A stretch of 64,000 nt of DNA from Cryptomeria japonica (GCF_030272615.1 NC_081406.1:141823299-141887298); one strand, 5' to 3'; numbered from the stretch's first letter, positions 24,065-34,976 are shown. Notes: generated by a model not told the origin, from the sequence alone. Program-made: numbers and translations.

Positions 24065-25044
24065 AGTAGCTTAGTACATGGAAAAAGCCCAAAACAAACA
24101 AAAAAATAAAAAAAAAATCCAGAAAAAGCAAAAAAAGAAAAGTACAATAAAAACAAAGGGTGAAAACCTGGTAAACAAGCGCCCTTGTGAAAGAATGGCT
24201 CCTCTATCTATTTCCATACCATGTTGTCCATACAAACACTATCGGCCATCGCCCGACACTTAGCAAATATCCATTCAGGACATACTTAGCGTAGTCACTA
24301 TCCTGATTTGTCTATAAATATCCTCCTACCACTAAAACACCATGGCTTGGAATCACTGTATGTATTCACATCAAGAGGCACACTCCGCTAGGGGCATGTA
24401 AATCGTATCAATCTTGCAAACATTCAAGACATCAAGACTAGATGCAAAACTCAACAGCATGACATCCAAAAAACAACCCTACGCTTCATCGCAAAAACCA
24501 AAACAAAGACAATTCACACAAATATTAAGGATGGATGATTTTCTGAAGTACTAAATGTTGCATTATAGCAAAAAATCTTAACTAGTTTTGCATTTTGAAC
24601 TTTTTGCATTATTGGATTCTCTTCCTTGTCTCACTAAATGCTTCACAACTAGAGGTCAAGGAGAACTTCCAATATTTTCTTAGTCTTCTGTCTGGGAGGT
24701 GATCACTTGTACTGTGTGAATACTTGCCTCGAGACATGATACATGCAATATCACTAAAGGCTTGATTCCACTTCACGCATACACATGATCAAATCTTGTC
24801 TATTTACGCAATACGCACTCAGGTCGTCCTAGTTCAATTATACCTTGACACTTGTGCTATCTTGCAAAATCAAATATCATGTAAATTTTTCTCAGGTCAT
24901 TATGGTTCAATTATACCATTATGCTTGTATAAATTTTCAACATATCCTAAACAAATCAATGCTCAGTGATGATATTTACAAAGAAAGAAAAAATATGGTT
25001 ATATCGGATGGCAAATACAGAATGAGGGATGCTCCAAAAATAAT

Positions 25045-25150
25045 TAGTTGCATATTATTTTACAATTAGTTGCATATCATTTTACAATTCGTTGCATATC
25101 ATTTTACAATTAGTTGCACATCATTTTACAATTAGTTGCACACACATCAT
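25045..25150. repeat. 22-bp tandem repeat in Tat A spacer
   Basis: Five copies of TAGTTGCATATCATTTTACA-type units start at 25045, 25067, 25089, 25111 and 25133. Element B has a looser version near 59380-59460 (TTGCATATCATTTTA). Confidence 0.88.
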
Positions 25151-25348
25151 TCCATATCATTTAACATCATTTACATATCACGATACATTTAGCAGCATAA
25201 ATAAAACATACATCTCATTTTCAAGATATAGCATATAAAAAGCATACCTCCTGCATCATACATCTTACATCATATATTTAAGCATTACATCATCACATAA
25301 AATAAATGCATCCATATCAACACATCACATGATAAAAAATGGTGCCGT

Positions 25349-25363
25349 ATATATATATATATC
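25349..25363. repeat. (TA)n run after conserved GTGCCG
   Basis: A TA run directly follows GTGCCG, about 100 bp beyond the stop of the antisense gene. Element B keeps the same context and place (GTGCCG then TA run, 59865-59882). Conservation suggests a role, perhaps 3' end formation of the antisense transcript. Confidence 0.7.
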
Positions 25364-25459
25364 TCTCACAACTGATCAAAATGTACAAAATGTGTCCAAA
25401 CACTGTGTCCAGTACAACAAATAACAAACTGCTCAAAAATACAACATAGACCCTGTCTC

Positions 25460-27399
25460 TCAAGTATGACTATCTCCTGATGGAGATGGTCTCGATCCAG
25501 ATGCACCCGCCCCTGGATCTCCAGGAGGGTCCTGTCTCGCTCCAAATACACTTGCCCTTGGATCTCCAGGAGGGTCCTGTCTCGCCGGCCCCGTCACACC
25601 TCGGCTCTCAGATCGTGTCCCAGTGGTTCGAGATCGACTCGATCTTGACTGTGCAAAGCTCTCCACTCGCCGATCTCTGGGTACTGTAGCCTCATAATGC
25701 CGCCTATAATACTCTACCTCATGCACTCTCCGTGTCATCTCTCTAAGGGTGTCTCTCAATGGACCACCCGCCGCTGCTCTCTGCACACTCGCCAACGCCT
25801 CCTCCGCTCGTCCTCGCCGCTCTATTTCAGTATCTCTCTTAGTGGTCAACTGAGAAATCTGCCACTGATAGGTTAAAATCTGTGCCTGCAGCTACTGCAC
25901 GGTAATCTGCAAGGTCCGGATCTGTGCATCCTCCACATGACCTGGCACTCGAACCCGCAGCGGTACCTGTGCTGGAGGAACCCCTCCCACTCGCCCTGTC
26001 CTCGGTATTGGAGGTGGGAGTATATCTACCCTCCTCCTCCATGCTGGTCTACTCAGCTCCTCCTCACCCCCCACTGCAGCCAGCACCTCCGTCACTCTCC
26101 CCTCTCTCCCGGCTCTGATAGCCAATCCTCCTCTCCCCCTCTCAATCCTCCCCTATCGTACCGCTCTCTCCACACCTCTACCTCCCTGCCTCCCTCTGGC
26201 TCCTCTCCCTCCTCCATCCTCCCCATCATCTCCATCATCTCCCTCATCTCTCTCCTCCCCATCCGAGTCAAACGCTGGCCTCATCTCCTCTGGATCTAAG
26301 ATCCTAGCCACTGCTCGCGTAGCAAACAAACAGGCAAACTCATCTGTCATACCTGCGTCCTGAATCTCTGGGGCATAGTCCCAGATCTGCCCAGCCAACC
26401 CTGTAAACTCCTTAATCGCCACTGCACTATCAATAGTCGGCCCCCAATCGGCCACATCCTGCTGCCTCCGTGCATACAAACATACTCCCTATGGCACACC
26501 CTGCTGGCGCCCGAACTGTCGCAAAATTTGGGTCACCACAAAACGCTCAATGACGAACGGGGTCCTCCCAATCAGATACCATGTCATGAATACAAAGGGC
26601 ATCTCCAGCCCATCCTCTGCCCATACCTCGCAACCTATATATGGCCTCCAGGTGACCATATCTATTTCATCAAAAATCCTCCTCCAATGCTCTAGTTTGC
26701 CCAGCTTACGCTGGACAACTAGGCCTCTGTATCCGTAGGCATATGCTGCACCTACGGGCCTGTCTCTGTCTACTAGTGGCCTCGCTAGTAGAATGTGCTC
26801 CTAGCACCATACCTGTAATGGGGTCACTCCTGCTAACAAGCTACCATAACCTAGGTATACTACCTCGTGTAAATTCCTGTATAAGTGAGCCAGCATCGCT
26901 GACCCCCATGCAAACCTCCTGCCCTGTGTAACCATCCCCTCCAAAACCAGTCCCCATCCCACTGAGAATCCCTTTGACCTGCGATCAGGACAAAGGAATC
27001 CCCCAATGAATCCTGCTAGTACAGATGGCAGCGGTGCATAACCCAAATCCAAAAACTCTTGCCAGGGGATCTCGTAGCCACAAACTGTGTCATCCTGGAA
27101 AATCCGGCACAGTGATGCCACCCTCCTCTGATTGCTCATAAGGAAGTAGTGCCCCTACTATAGGAATCCTCAAAATTTGGTAGCAATCCTCCGGTGTCAC
27201 TGTCATCTCTCTAGTGGCAAAATGAAAGGTGTTCGTGTCGCTATGCCACCTCTCTGCCAACGCTGTCAAAAGCCCCCGGTTCACAGTGAATCGAGACATA
27301 TCCAGAAGAGAGGTCAATCCACATCTCTCTATAATATACAAGTCTGCCTGTGACAATCGCGGTATCAACGTCCATGGTTTCGAAAATCTCTCCCTCGAC
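25460..27399 (-). pseudogene. Antisense plant-mobile-domain (PMD) gene of Tat A
   Basis: About 640 codons on the minus strand, convergent with pol. The N-terminal part holds the plant mobile domain signature: RGLLTALAERWHSDTNTFHF followed by EMTVTPEDCYQIL, at about 27150-27290. PMD proteins (MAIN/MAIL1 family and relatives in transposons) act in plant nuclei; their molecular activity is poorly known. Downstream are a Trp/Arg-containing middle, an acidic run (DGEERDEGDDGDDGEDGGG, near 26240), an Arg/Glu coiled-coil-like segment (near 25800) and a Gly/Pro-rich tail ending GDSHT*. There is a frameshift near 27110 and stops near 26801, 26486, 26153 and 25892. One frame holds from 27139 to 25460. 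The same protein, including GDSHT*, is in element B. Confidence 0.85.
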
Positions 27400-27551
27400 T
27401 ATACAACACCCAATCGCTCCTGTCAACAAACAAAACAAATCCAATATCAGTTTCCACATCAACACAAAGATATCAAAATCAAACTTACATCAGCAACATG
27501 AAACAATTTTCTCATCTATATCAAAGTTCAAAATCCTATCATTTCATATCA

Positions 27552-27715
27552 ACTTGTAAAACAACTCAAGTTCTCAAAAACCATATCAAAACTTGTAAAA
27601 CAACTCAAGTACCAAAATCACATAAACTTGTAAAACAACTCAAGTTTCCCACCCATATCAGCTTGTAAAACAACTCAAGTTTCCAACCCATATTGGCTTG
27701 TAATACAACTCAGAC
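27552..27715. repeat. 35-bp tandem repeat upstream of Tat A PMD gene
   Basis: Five copies sharing CTTGTAAAACAACTCAAGT start at 27553, 27592, 27627, 27662 and 27697 (spacing 39, then 35). This lies in the leader of the antisense gene. Element B has an unrelated 20-bp repeat in the same place. Confidence 0.88.
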
Positions 27716-27914
27716 TTTCACATACATTGAACTTGAAACAGAACACGCAACTACATCATATTTTGATCAAAACAACAAATTGATATCTATATATAACTTG
27801 AAAACTCACAAATCAAAACACATTATACAAACACTCATATTGGGTAAATTCATCAAAACACGACAGGCAGACAAAACAAATTTTCAACTCGGGCAAAACT
27901 GTAAAATTTTTCAG

Positions 27915-28371
27915 ATGCGCTAAAACAGATCTTCAATGCGCTAAATCACTCCCATGCGCTAGGCTGTCTCTCCTGCGCGCTAATCTATCTGTTCTATGCG
28001 CTATACTCTGTCTACGTGCTAAAATTTTCACTCAATGCGCTACCTAACCCACCCCATGCGCTAGACTCTGCCTACGCACTAATCTACCCTTCCTCAGCGC
28101 TACCCTTTTAGCCCTATGCGCTAGGTTAGTCCTACGCACTAAACCCCCTTCCCTATGCGAACCCCGGTGGCCCCTATGCGCTAGGTCACACCTATGCACT
28201 ACCCTGTTGATGCGACGCGCTACCCAACACTTTTTATGCACTATTATCCATGCATGCGCTAACCTAATAGTTTTATGCGCTAACCTATAGTTTTCGGACG
28301 CAACCCCTAAATTTAAACTTGATGCGCTACTTCACACTTCGTATGCGCTACTGTGGACCCTAGACGCGCTA
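27915..28371 (-). repeat. TAGCGC array 3, antisense orientation, 60-bp period
   Basis: Twenty-three units with plus-strand core ATGCGCTA, the reverse complement of the leader arrays. Intervals cycle 18, 21, 21 bp: from 27936 the starts run 27954, 27975, 27996, 28014, 28035, 28056, 28074 and so on to 28254, five 60-bp blocks. Nearly all intervals are multiples of three. On the minus strand this array lies between a TATA box (28614-28607) and the PMD gene, so both genes of the element carry the motif in their own leaders and in their own sense. Confidence 0.95.
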
Positions 28372-28606
28372 AAACGAAACACTTGAACTTTGAAATTCAA
28401 AAAATGATTAAAAATGACAAAACGAAAAATCAAAAAGGGGTCAAAAACGTTGACTTACTAGTGGTCCACGCACTATAGGTCTCCAGTACCTCCGAACGCG
28501 CTCGAAACGGTGTCTATGATAGGGAATAGGCATTTTCTCTCCAGAGCAAATTCTCTTTCTCCAAAATCAATAAAGCACAAATGAACCTAAATCAAACCCT
28601 TTTCTC

Positions 28607-28614
28607 CTTTTATA
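28607..28614 (-). promoter_or_regulatory. Minus-strand TATA box for the antisense PMD gene (Tat A)
   Basis: TATAAAAG read on the minus strand. Element B keeps TATAAAAAG at the same relative place (63148-63140). The next 230 bp in the direction of transcription hold no TAGCGC array unit; the array starts at 28371. Confidence 0.7.
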
Positions 28615-28952
28615 GGAGGAAAATGAAATTAGGGTTAGCCGACTGGCCCTGTAATATGGTCGTGGTCTCCCCTATACCAAAACAGTTGTAACTTATCGGG
28701 AGATGAATCAATCTGCACACTTTTTACATGCACGAAATCATACACATCATACGAACTTCATCAAATTAAATAAAAAATTTTCAAAATTGATTCATCTCCC
28801 GAGGGGGCATCACACATCGAATCTGGGGCATCACACATCAAAGTCGGGGCCTGACTGGCAAATCAAAAAAAGCGACACAAAAATTGCATTAGATCATAAA
28901 TCATGATAAAGCATCATTTTCTTTGAAATAACATGTGCACACACGTCACTTC

Positions 28953-28966
28953 AAAGAGGGGCAAAA
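28953..28966 (+). other. Tat A polypurine tract
   Basis: AAAGAGGGGCAAAA directly before the 3' LTR, identical in element B (63458-63471). It should prime plus-strand DNA synthesis. Confidence 0.9.
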
Positions 28967-30436
28967 TGTAGACGTATAAAAATGACCATATTCCTAAATG
29001 AATATTTTATGTTCATTTCTCTATTTAATTAAATCCAATTTAATTAAATTATCCACATTCCTCTATTTAATTAAGTAAATTACTCAAATTATTTAAATAA
29101 ATTCACTATACCATTTAATGAATAAATCATTTTATTCAATTAAATTCCCCCTATCTACTTTTAATTAAATTCAAATTTAATTAAATAGTTATCCTAAATT
29201 GAATAAATCAAATTTATTTAATTGCAACCAAATTGAATGAATTAAATTATTTCAATTAAATCCTATTATCCCTCCATCCACTTGCAAAATCCCAAACCCC
29301 TTTCTAATCCCTTCTAGAATCTTCTAAACACTTCTAATTAGCCTAACCCCTCCTCTAAACTTTGTCACATCCCTAAGCAAAGGGAAGTCACTTCTCAAAT
29401 ACCTTAAAGTCTTTGATAACCATTAAAGGTTTTCAACCTTCAACCACCAAAACCCTTAAAGTCTTTGAAAACCATTGAAGGCTTCCAACCTTCAACCACT
29501 TAATCCCCAAAGTCTCCAATAACCATTAATGGTTAATTCAAACCCTCCCACATGGTTAAAACATTTGTTTTGACTCAACCTCTATCCAACCCAAGGGTCT
29601 CATCAGGCCATTAATGCTTTGACCATGATTATCTCTTAATCATTTGCACAAAGGTTTATCCTTGGATTAACTCTTAATCCAGTGGGTAATCTTAATTTAG
29701 ACTTGAACCTTAGCCTTTAGATAACCATGAGGTCTTCTCAGGCCTTTACTGCCTCCAACCTCTTCTCTCAACCCAACCCTATGTTGACATTTGTCACCAT
29801 TTCATTGGTGCAAATTGTGCACATGGATCCCCAACTTTCAAACTTGGCCCTTGATTAAACCATTCAATCTTGACCATCCATTGCCCTGTTTATGCTATAA
29901 ATAGAGATCTCATTCCTCCATTCTTAACAATCATCTTTCAAATTTGAAGCATTATACTTATGCTCAAATACTTTCAAGCTTTTTCATATCATCTTTATGC
30001 TCCTCATTTAGCCTCTTTTAGATCAGGAAGTAGACTAAATATGCATGCTAGAGTATTTTCTTTATCATTTTAGCTCAATCATAGACTAAATATATCATGT
30101 TAGGATAGTATTCATACTAACCTCGTCATCTTATCATCTAGTGTATTGCATTTTAGAATCATACATAGCTTAATCTCCATTTCATACTAAAATCTATCAA
30201 AGCATCTCTCGTTCTCATATTTGCCATCCCTAAACCATTTTGCTCAGTGATCTGAGAGCAAAAACATTGGTTTGAGGGACATTGTGAGATAGAGAACCAT
30301 GGGACCCTCCTTGGGAAGCTGAGTAATACTACGTTACTCCATAGCTTGCACCAAGAAGTCCTATGTGTGTGTGTGGACTAGTTTCTAACAATATTTTCAC
30401 ATATTTAGTTTTATCAGCCCACTTTTCCCGCATACA
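28967..30436 (+). repeat. Tat A 3' LTR
   Basis: 1470 bp, TGTAGACG to GCATACA; about 12 substitutions and one inserted base relative to the 5' LTR by eye. TATA box at 29896-29903. Confidence 0.95.
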
Positions 30437-30530
30437 ACATGTATTGAAAATAGTTTTTGATAGTAATAAAATATAGATTTTTCAGTGTCTCTTTGTTGTG
30501 TTTTCTATTTCTTGGGTTGTTCCCTCATCA
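30437..30530 (+). repeat. Chromovirus 3' LTR, right part
   Basis: ACATG (30437-30441) is the second target copy of Tat A. The rest continues the LTR interrupted at 11930 and ends CCCTCATCA, the inverse of the TGATGCAGG start at 11144. Confidence 0.7.
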
Positions 30531-31156
30531 GAAAGACGCCTCTCGGAAAATGTCCACATATTGGCTATTGAAAACAGTTCCAGAAACTCCTGTAGATGAT
30601 GCCATTTTTGTGTTTTTTTAGGGTCTACGCTTAGAGGCTGAAAAATATTGTTCTTATTCCACTTCGCTATTGCATGTGCTCTATTCTTAATAAAAATGTA
30701 TTCATGAATATGGAGTCCTTAAAAATTGCGCTGCACGGTAAGTTAGTTGAGAGTTAATTTGATGGAAAGGCCAACTCACACATATGTGTGAGATTAATTA
30801 TAATGTTGCATGCCTTACTTCCAACTCACTAAAGAGCGAGACAATCAATCTTTTTAACACTGCCATTTAAAAGCCTTTTGCACTAGCTTGTACGATTCTC
30901 TTGGATTAAGGACTTCTCGCTTTACGACACATTTACAAAAGATGGTCGCACATATCGATGCGAGAGATTAACTAAGATTTGATTCAAAAGGAAAAATTGT
31001 GGCTAGACACATGGCGGTAGTTCGTAATTCTCACATCCTTGAAAAAAACTGCGTGGGAGGGATGCTTGAGGCTGATCTGTGCAGTAATGAAACTCATTAA
31101 TCACCAACTTGTGCTGATGCGAGAGCCATTGAAGATACTTTTGGGTTAATATTTTC
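30531..31156. other. Unassigned sequence
   Basis: No coding region or repeat that I recognise. It probably belongs to the minus-strand gypsy element or to the promoter region of the gene at 31251, but I see no LTR border. Confidence 0.4.
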
Positions 31157-31164
31157 TATAAATA
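31157..31164 (+). promoter_or_regulatory. TATA box before the 31251 gene
   Basis: TATAAATA, 87 bp before the ATG, in the context CTATAAATACTACTTAG. By usual spacing transcription would start near 31190, giving a leader of about 60 bases. Confidence 0.6.
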
Positions 31165-31250
31165 CTACTTAGAGAAGGCAATTTTGATCATAAAGAGAAT
31201 TAATCCTTAGCAGTTAGGACAAGCTTGAGTAGCTTCTTAGAATAAGAGTA

Positions 31251-31937
31251 ATGGATACCCCCATTAGGCTAGTAAGCACAGATAGTCGAGTCTCTTTTCT
31301 AGGAACTATCTCAGACCATCGTCAGCAGAGGATGACAGACCATACTAACCCTATCATTATAGCTTCTATCAAGTGGGTCCTAAGGGAGGATTTCGTAGGA
31401 TGTGAGGACCATTATTATTGGAACATAGACACTACCTCCCGATTCGGAGCTTCCCTGCTTGACATTGCTATGCCTAAGCACCTTGTTCTGCAACTCACAT
31501 ATGAGCTTTTTCATGATAAGTACTTAGGTGGTATGGAGGAGGTAGTTCATTATGCAAACCCTATTTGGGGTATCCCTGTTGCTTCAGATTTGAGGCAATT
31601 CATCGATGATGATGAGGTGGTTCCATGGCTGCCTTTAATCTCTGGTTTTAAAACCATGTCCATATGAACACATCGTTGCCAAACATGGTGGGTGGCTGAA
31701 TTCCTCTTGAAAGTACATATGTTGGTTGAAGCGACTAGAGTGGTATGGTACTCTAATTTTTGGGACTACATCTTCCCAAGGATTCTTGCCCCTAAAAATC
31801 CTCCCATCCTTCAAATGAAACAGTGCAATTCAGACTCAAATCTTGATCTTGGGGATGAAGACAATAGTGGAGATGATGATGATGATGATGATATAGACTA
31901 TGACGAGCACAAGCTTGACTTTGAAGAGGATGACTAG
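31251..31937 (+). pseudogene. Unrecognised 228-codon gene with acidic tail, one in-frame stop
   Basis: One plus-strand frame, opening MDTPIRLVSTDSRVSF, interrupted by TGA at 31665 (possibly from CGA), then continuing in the same frame to TAG at 31935-31937. The body is mixed and Trp-containing (for example WVLREDFVGCEDHYYW; FWDYIFPRIL). The last 35 residues are very acidic (DEDNSGDDDDDDDIDYDEH). No signal peptide or membrane segment is evident. I do not recognise the family. It ends 311 bp from, and convergent with, a minus-strand gypsy integrase end, the same layout as pol and the PMD gene in Tat A and B, so it may be that element's extra antisense gene. A captured host gene is the alternative. 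Confidence 0.6.
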
Positions 31938-32248
31938 ACCAACCCCTTGTCTACAACACTTCTTTTCTCTCTATCTTTTTATATTTTGTCTAGAAGATAT
32001 GAAGACCTAAGAGCCTCTTTTGCATTGTAAATATGTAAAGAAACATCTATATAATACAAAGATAGCTTTTCTTTTTGACTGAATCATGATTTCTTTGAAC
32101 TGAAAAATGCTTGTTATTTCTTTCCTTTGCTTTGGTCTGGTTTGGTTCAAACATAACTTAAAAAGGGAAAAGAACTAAGACAAAATAGATCTCTGAAGAA
32201 TAAAAAGCACATTATTCAAAATATTTACATACAACACAAGGATAAGAT
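31938..32248. other. Convergent intergenic spacer
   Basis: Both neighbours end here. A/T-rich with AATAAAA-like and ATATAATAC stretches; no gene. Confidence 0.5.
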
Positions 32249-32666
32249 TTAATAAAAAGCCTTGAGGTGGATCCCATTAAGTGGGATCCCTAACAACTCA
32301 CCTTGTGAGTCCTCTAACATAAAAGAGTTAAAACCTTTGCATTCAACAATACAGAATGGGCCATCCCACATACTGTCGAATCTAGCACGATGTCCCAACT
32401 GTGCGCCACACTCATTGTATTTTAGGACGAGGTCTCCTTGTTTAAAACTAGGGTTTGAACTCTTTCTATCAAACCATCTTTTGATGGTTTGTTGATGGTT
32501 TTGGAGTGACTCGAAGGCCGACTCCCTTTCTTCTTGAAGCTCCATGAGCTTTGCTAGCCTTACTTCCATAGGCTCATTTTCTTCCAATTCAAGAGACTTC
32601 AGGAGTTGTAGCGCTAGAATCTTTGATGAGATTGGAAAATGTTCCTCTTTCCCGTATACAAGTTTG
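32249..32666 (-). pseudogene. Gypsy integrase C-terminus on the minus strand
   Basis: Reads VYGKEEHFPISSKI, then a Glu-rich helix (MELQEERESAFESLQNHQQ), the GDLVLKYN motif and a WDGPFCIVECKG segment, ending GIHLKAFY*. This matches the domain order of the integrase C-termini of A and B (GDLVLKENPR, WLGPYVI, HLKRYY) but is clearly a different family. The N-terminal side is cut off by the Tat B LTR at 32667. It marks the host element in which B landed. The frame is intact as far as visible. Confidence 0.85.
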
Positions 32667-33498
32667 TGTAGATGTATAAAAATGACCACTTTCCTAAATG
32701 AATATTTAATATTCATTTTAACCTCATTCGTCTATTTAATTAAATTCTATTTAATTAAATTATTCACATTCATCTATTTAATTAAATGAATTACTCAATT
32801 TATTTAATTAAGTTCACCTAAGCCTTTCATAAGCTTTAATTAAATAAATCACTTTATTTAATTAATTCCCCTTTCTCCCCTTTTAATTAAATTTACATTG
32901 AATTAAATTGATCCTTGCAAGTAAATAATCTAATTTATTTCTTTTAATCCCCCACTTGTATTTATGCAAGTTGCATCAATTTTTGTTGAAATACAGTAAT
33001 TTATTTTAATTAAAATTCCCCTCCATCCACTTGAAAAAGCCTACATCTCCCACTTGCCTCCCTAAAACCCTTCTAGATTCTTCTAATCACTTCTAAATTA
33101 GCCTAATCCATCTCCTAAATATTGTCAAATCCATAAGCAAAGGGAAGTCACTTCTCAAACCCTCAAAGTCTTTGAAAACCATTAAAGGCTTTATGTCTTC
33201 AACAAGTTAACCTTTAAAGTCTTCCTAACCATTAATCGTTAACTCAACATTCTTACATGATTAGAGACTTTCTCTCTAACTCAACCTTCATCTAACCCAA
33301 GGGTCTCATCAAGAATTCATTGCTTTGACCATGGTTATCTCTCTAACCCTTGCAGAAGAGTTTATCCTTTGGATAAAAGCTTTATCCAATGGATAACCCT
33401 AACCTAGCCTTAACCTTTACCTCCTAAAGGTAACCATCATGTCTTCTCAAGCATTTAATGCTTCTTACATCTCCTCTCAAGTAGTCTTTTGTTGACAA
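32667..33498 (+). repeat. Tat B 5' LTR, left part
   Basis: 832 bp from TGTAGATG to the S2 insertion; rich in TTTAATTAAATT-like runs. The last five bases, GACAA (33494-33498), are the left S2 target copy. Confidence 0.93.
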
Positions 33499-34905
33499 TG
33501 TTGGCATATGTACAGAGCATGATGACATGTTAATACTGTATGTTGTCATTGATGTCAATATGCTGAGTGAACCGATATATTTAAGTTAAGCAAAGAGAAC
33601 AAGAGAACCGGTATGATGTTATGAACCGAAACCGGTATGTCAGAATGAGAACTAGTATATGGAATGTTTTGTATCAAGGGTTCATATGGCATGACTACCG
33701 GTTGGTAGTATCAGTCTGGGGGTTTCCGGTTGAAGTGAGAATTGTAATGGAGGTCAGATCGTGTCGCCATGTTAGCCATGTGCGCATGAAGGATCTTGCA
33801 TGAAGGAGATTGATCCTATCTACCTTAGGAATGTGCGAAGTCTCTACAAATGGTGGAGAATGCGTGATGGGTTATCACCTCCAAGAAGCGGTGAAGAACA
33901 AACAATGGAGAATGTGTTGAGATCTGTTCAAGACCGATGTATTCAAATGCAAAGTGTTCAATGGCCAGGATTGAATCGACTAAATTTCTCAACCTAAGTG
34001 TTTAGGGTTTAGGGTTTATGCTACTAACCTATCTATTTCCTATAAGGTTGATGTGGTATTTCATGCTAAGGTTGTTGGCAAATGTTGTGTGTGTATCTAT
34101 GTGCAGAGCGTGATTCTTCCTAGACAAGTTGAGAGGATTGATACCTGCATAGTGTGTGTGCAGAAGGAAGGAACTAAAGCGGATCTGCATTGGCATTGAG
34201 TGCTATTACCAGATCATTGTGATACTTGTTGATCTCTAACCACTTCAACAATTGGAAAATCCCTTAATAGGGTAGCTTTAACCAACTTGCTGTAAATCCT
34301 TTAACAAGGTGACTCAAAGCCATTGAGTTCATAAAATCCTCTAACAAGGTAACCTCTAACAGGGTTTAACCCTTAATCGGGTATTCTTGCCATCCCTTAA
34401 CCGGGTGACCCCTAACAGGATTGGTTCCTAACAAAACTTGATGTAATAGTCTTCAATAGGATCTGGCTCCTAACAGAGTGAACTTCTAAAGAGTTCAAAA
34501 ATAGCTCGTGGGTATTCATCCACACCGTGGGTTTTCCCAGTTGGGTTTCCACATGAAAAAATATGTGTGTCATGTGTGATGCCTCTTTCATGTGATGTTT
34601 TTTTATTTCTTGTTTAGTGGTAAATCATTGTATCTCTAATGATAGATTATCTGTTTATGCATAAGGATAAAGTGGAAATGAGGGAGTAGGTTGTATGGAA
34701 AGCTAAGAAGATTGAACAGTTCATGTCTTTCACAGTTGCACTATGTTTAACTAGTAGTAATTTGGTTCAGACCGGTGTTAGGGATTGCCAGTAGTTTACA
34801 GTCTGCAATCAAACCAGTTTAGGAAAAGTTTTTGTGCCTGTAATGATTCACCACCCCCCCCTCTCAGTACCAGTTTGGTACTCACTGTTCATCATTGTGT
34901 TATCA
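33499..34905 (+). repeat. S2 5' LTR
   Basis: 1407 bp, starting TGTTGGCATATG and ending GTTATCA. Several percent diverged from the 3' copy by eye. Contains the C-run CCCCCCCCTCTCAGTA near 34852. Open frames at 33621-33997 are not genes; they lie in the LTR and are not kept in the partner LTR. Confidence 0.93.
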
Positions 34906-34907
34906 AT

Positions 34908-34919
34908 TGGTATCAGAGC
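34908..34919 (+). other. S2 primer binding site (tRNA-iMet)
   Basis: TGGTATCAGAGC, a perfect match to the classical plant copia primer site, two bases after the LTR. Confidence 0.93.
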
Positions 34920-34976
34920 ACCCTCCAGGTCTTCTGTGTTATAAGCTTAACCGCTTGAGGGAAAGATCCTATTGTA

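Larger units (their letters stand above)
24065..25459 (+). other. Convergent spacer between pol and antisense PMD gene of Tat A
   Basis: No gene. It opens with an A-rich stretch also present after pol in B (near 58430), then unique sequence, then the 22-bp repeats at 25045-25150 and a (TA)n run at 25349-25363. Both the sense pol and the antisense gene must end their transcripts here. Confidence 0.6.
11931..30436 (+). mobile_element. Tat/Ogre-type Ty3/gypsy element A, 18.5 kb
   Basis: LTRs 11931-13399 and 28967-30436 begin TGTAGACG and end GCATACA. Order inside: primer site, 3.2 kb leader with two 21-bp repeat arrays, ORF1, gag-pol in one frame, an antisense plant-mobile-domain gene, a third array in inverted orientation, and a polypurine tract. 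A second RNase H domain, the ORF1 before gag, the CX2HX4HX4C gag zinc site and an extra gene between pol and the 3' LTR are traits of the Tat lineage. The LTRs differ at about 12 substitutions and one indel by eye, so A is the youngest insertion seen here. Confidence 0.93.
1..30530 (+). mobile_element. Decayed Ty3/gypsy chromovirus, split by two later insertions
   Basis: Pieces of one element lie at 3-919, 9884-11930 and 30437-30530. Removing the S1 copia insertion (920-9878 plus one target copy, 8964 bp, a multiple of three) rejoins the reading frame across the protease-pol junction. Removing Tat element A rejoins the 3' LTR. The 5' LTR and start of gag lie left of the window. The CCHC gag, DSG protease, HHCC integrase remnant and C-terminal chromodomain identify the chromovirus branch of Ty3/gypsy. 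Reverse transcriptase, most of RNase H and the integrase catalytic core are deleted, so it cannot move by itself. Confidence 0.85.

Noticed and set aside
25480-26299. Plus-strand Pro/Ser/Leu-rich open frames (25480-25689, 25924-26118, 25937-26299)
   Set aside because: They are the opposite strand of the antisense PMD gene's acidic, Arg-rich and Gly/Pro-rich parts; no family resemblance and no counterpart start in element B.
33621-33997. Two short frames near 33.6-34.0 kb
   Set aside because: Inside the S2 5' LTR and broken in the partner 3' LTR.
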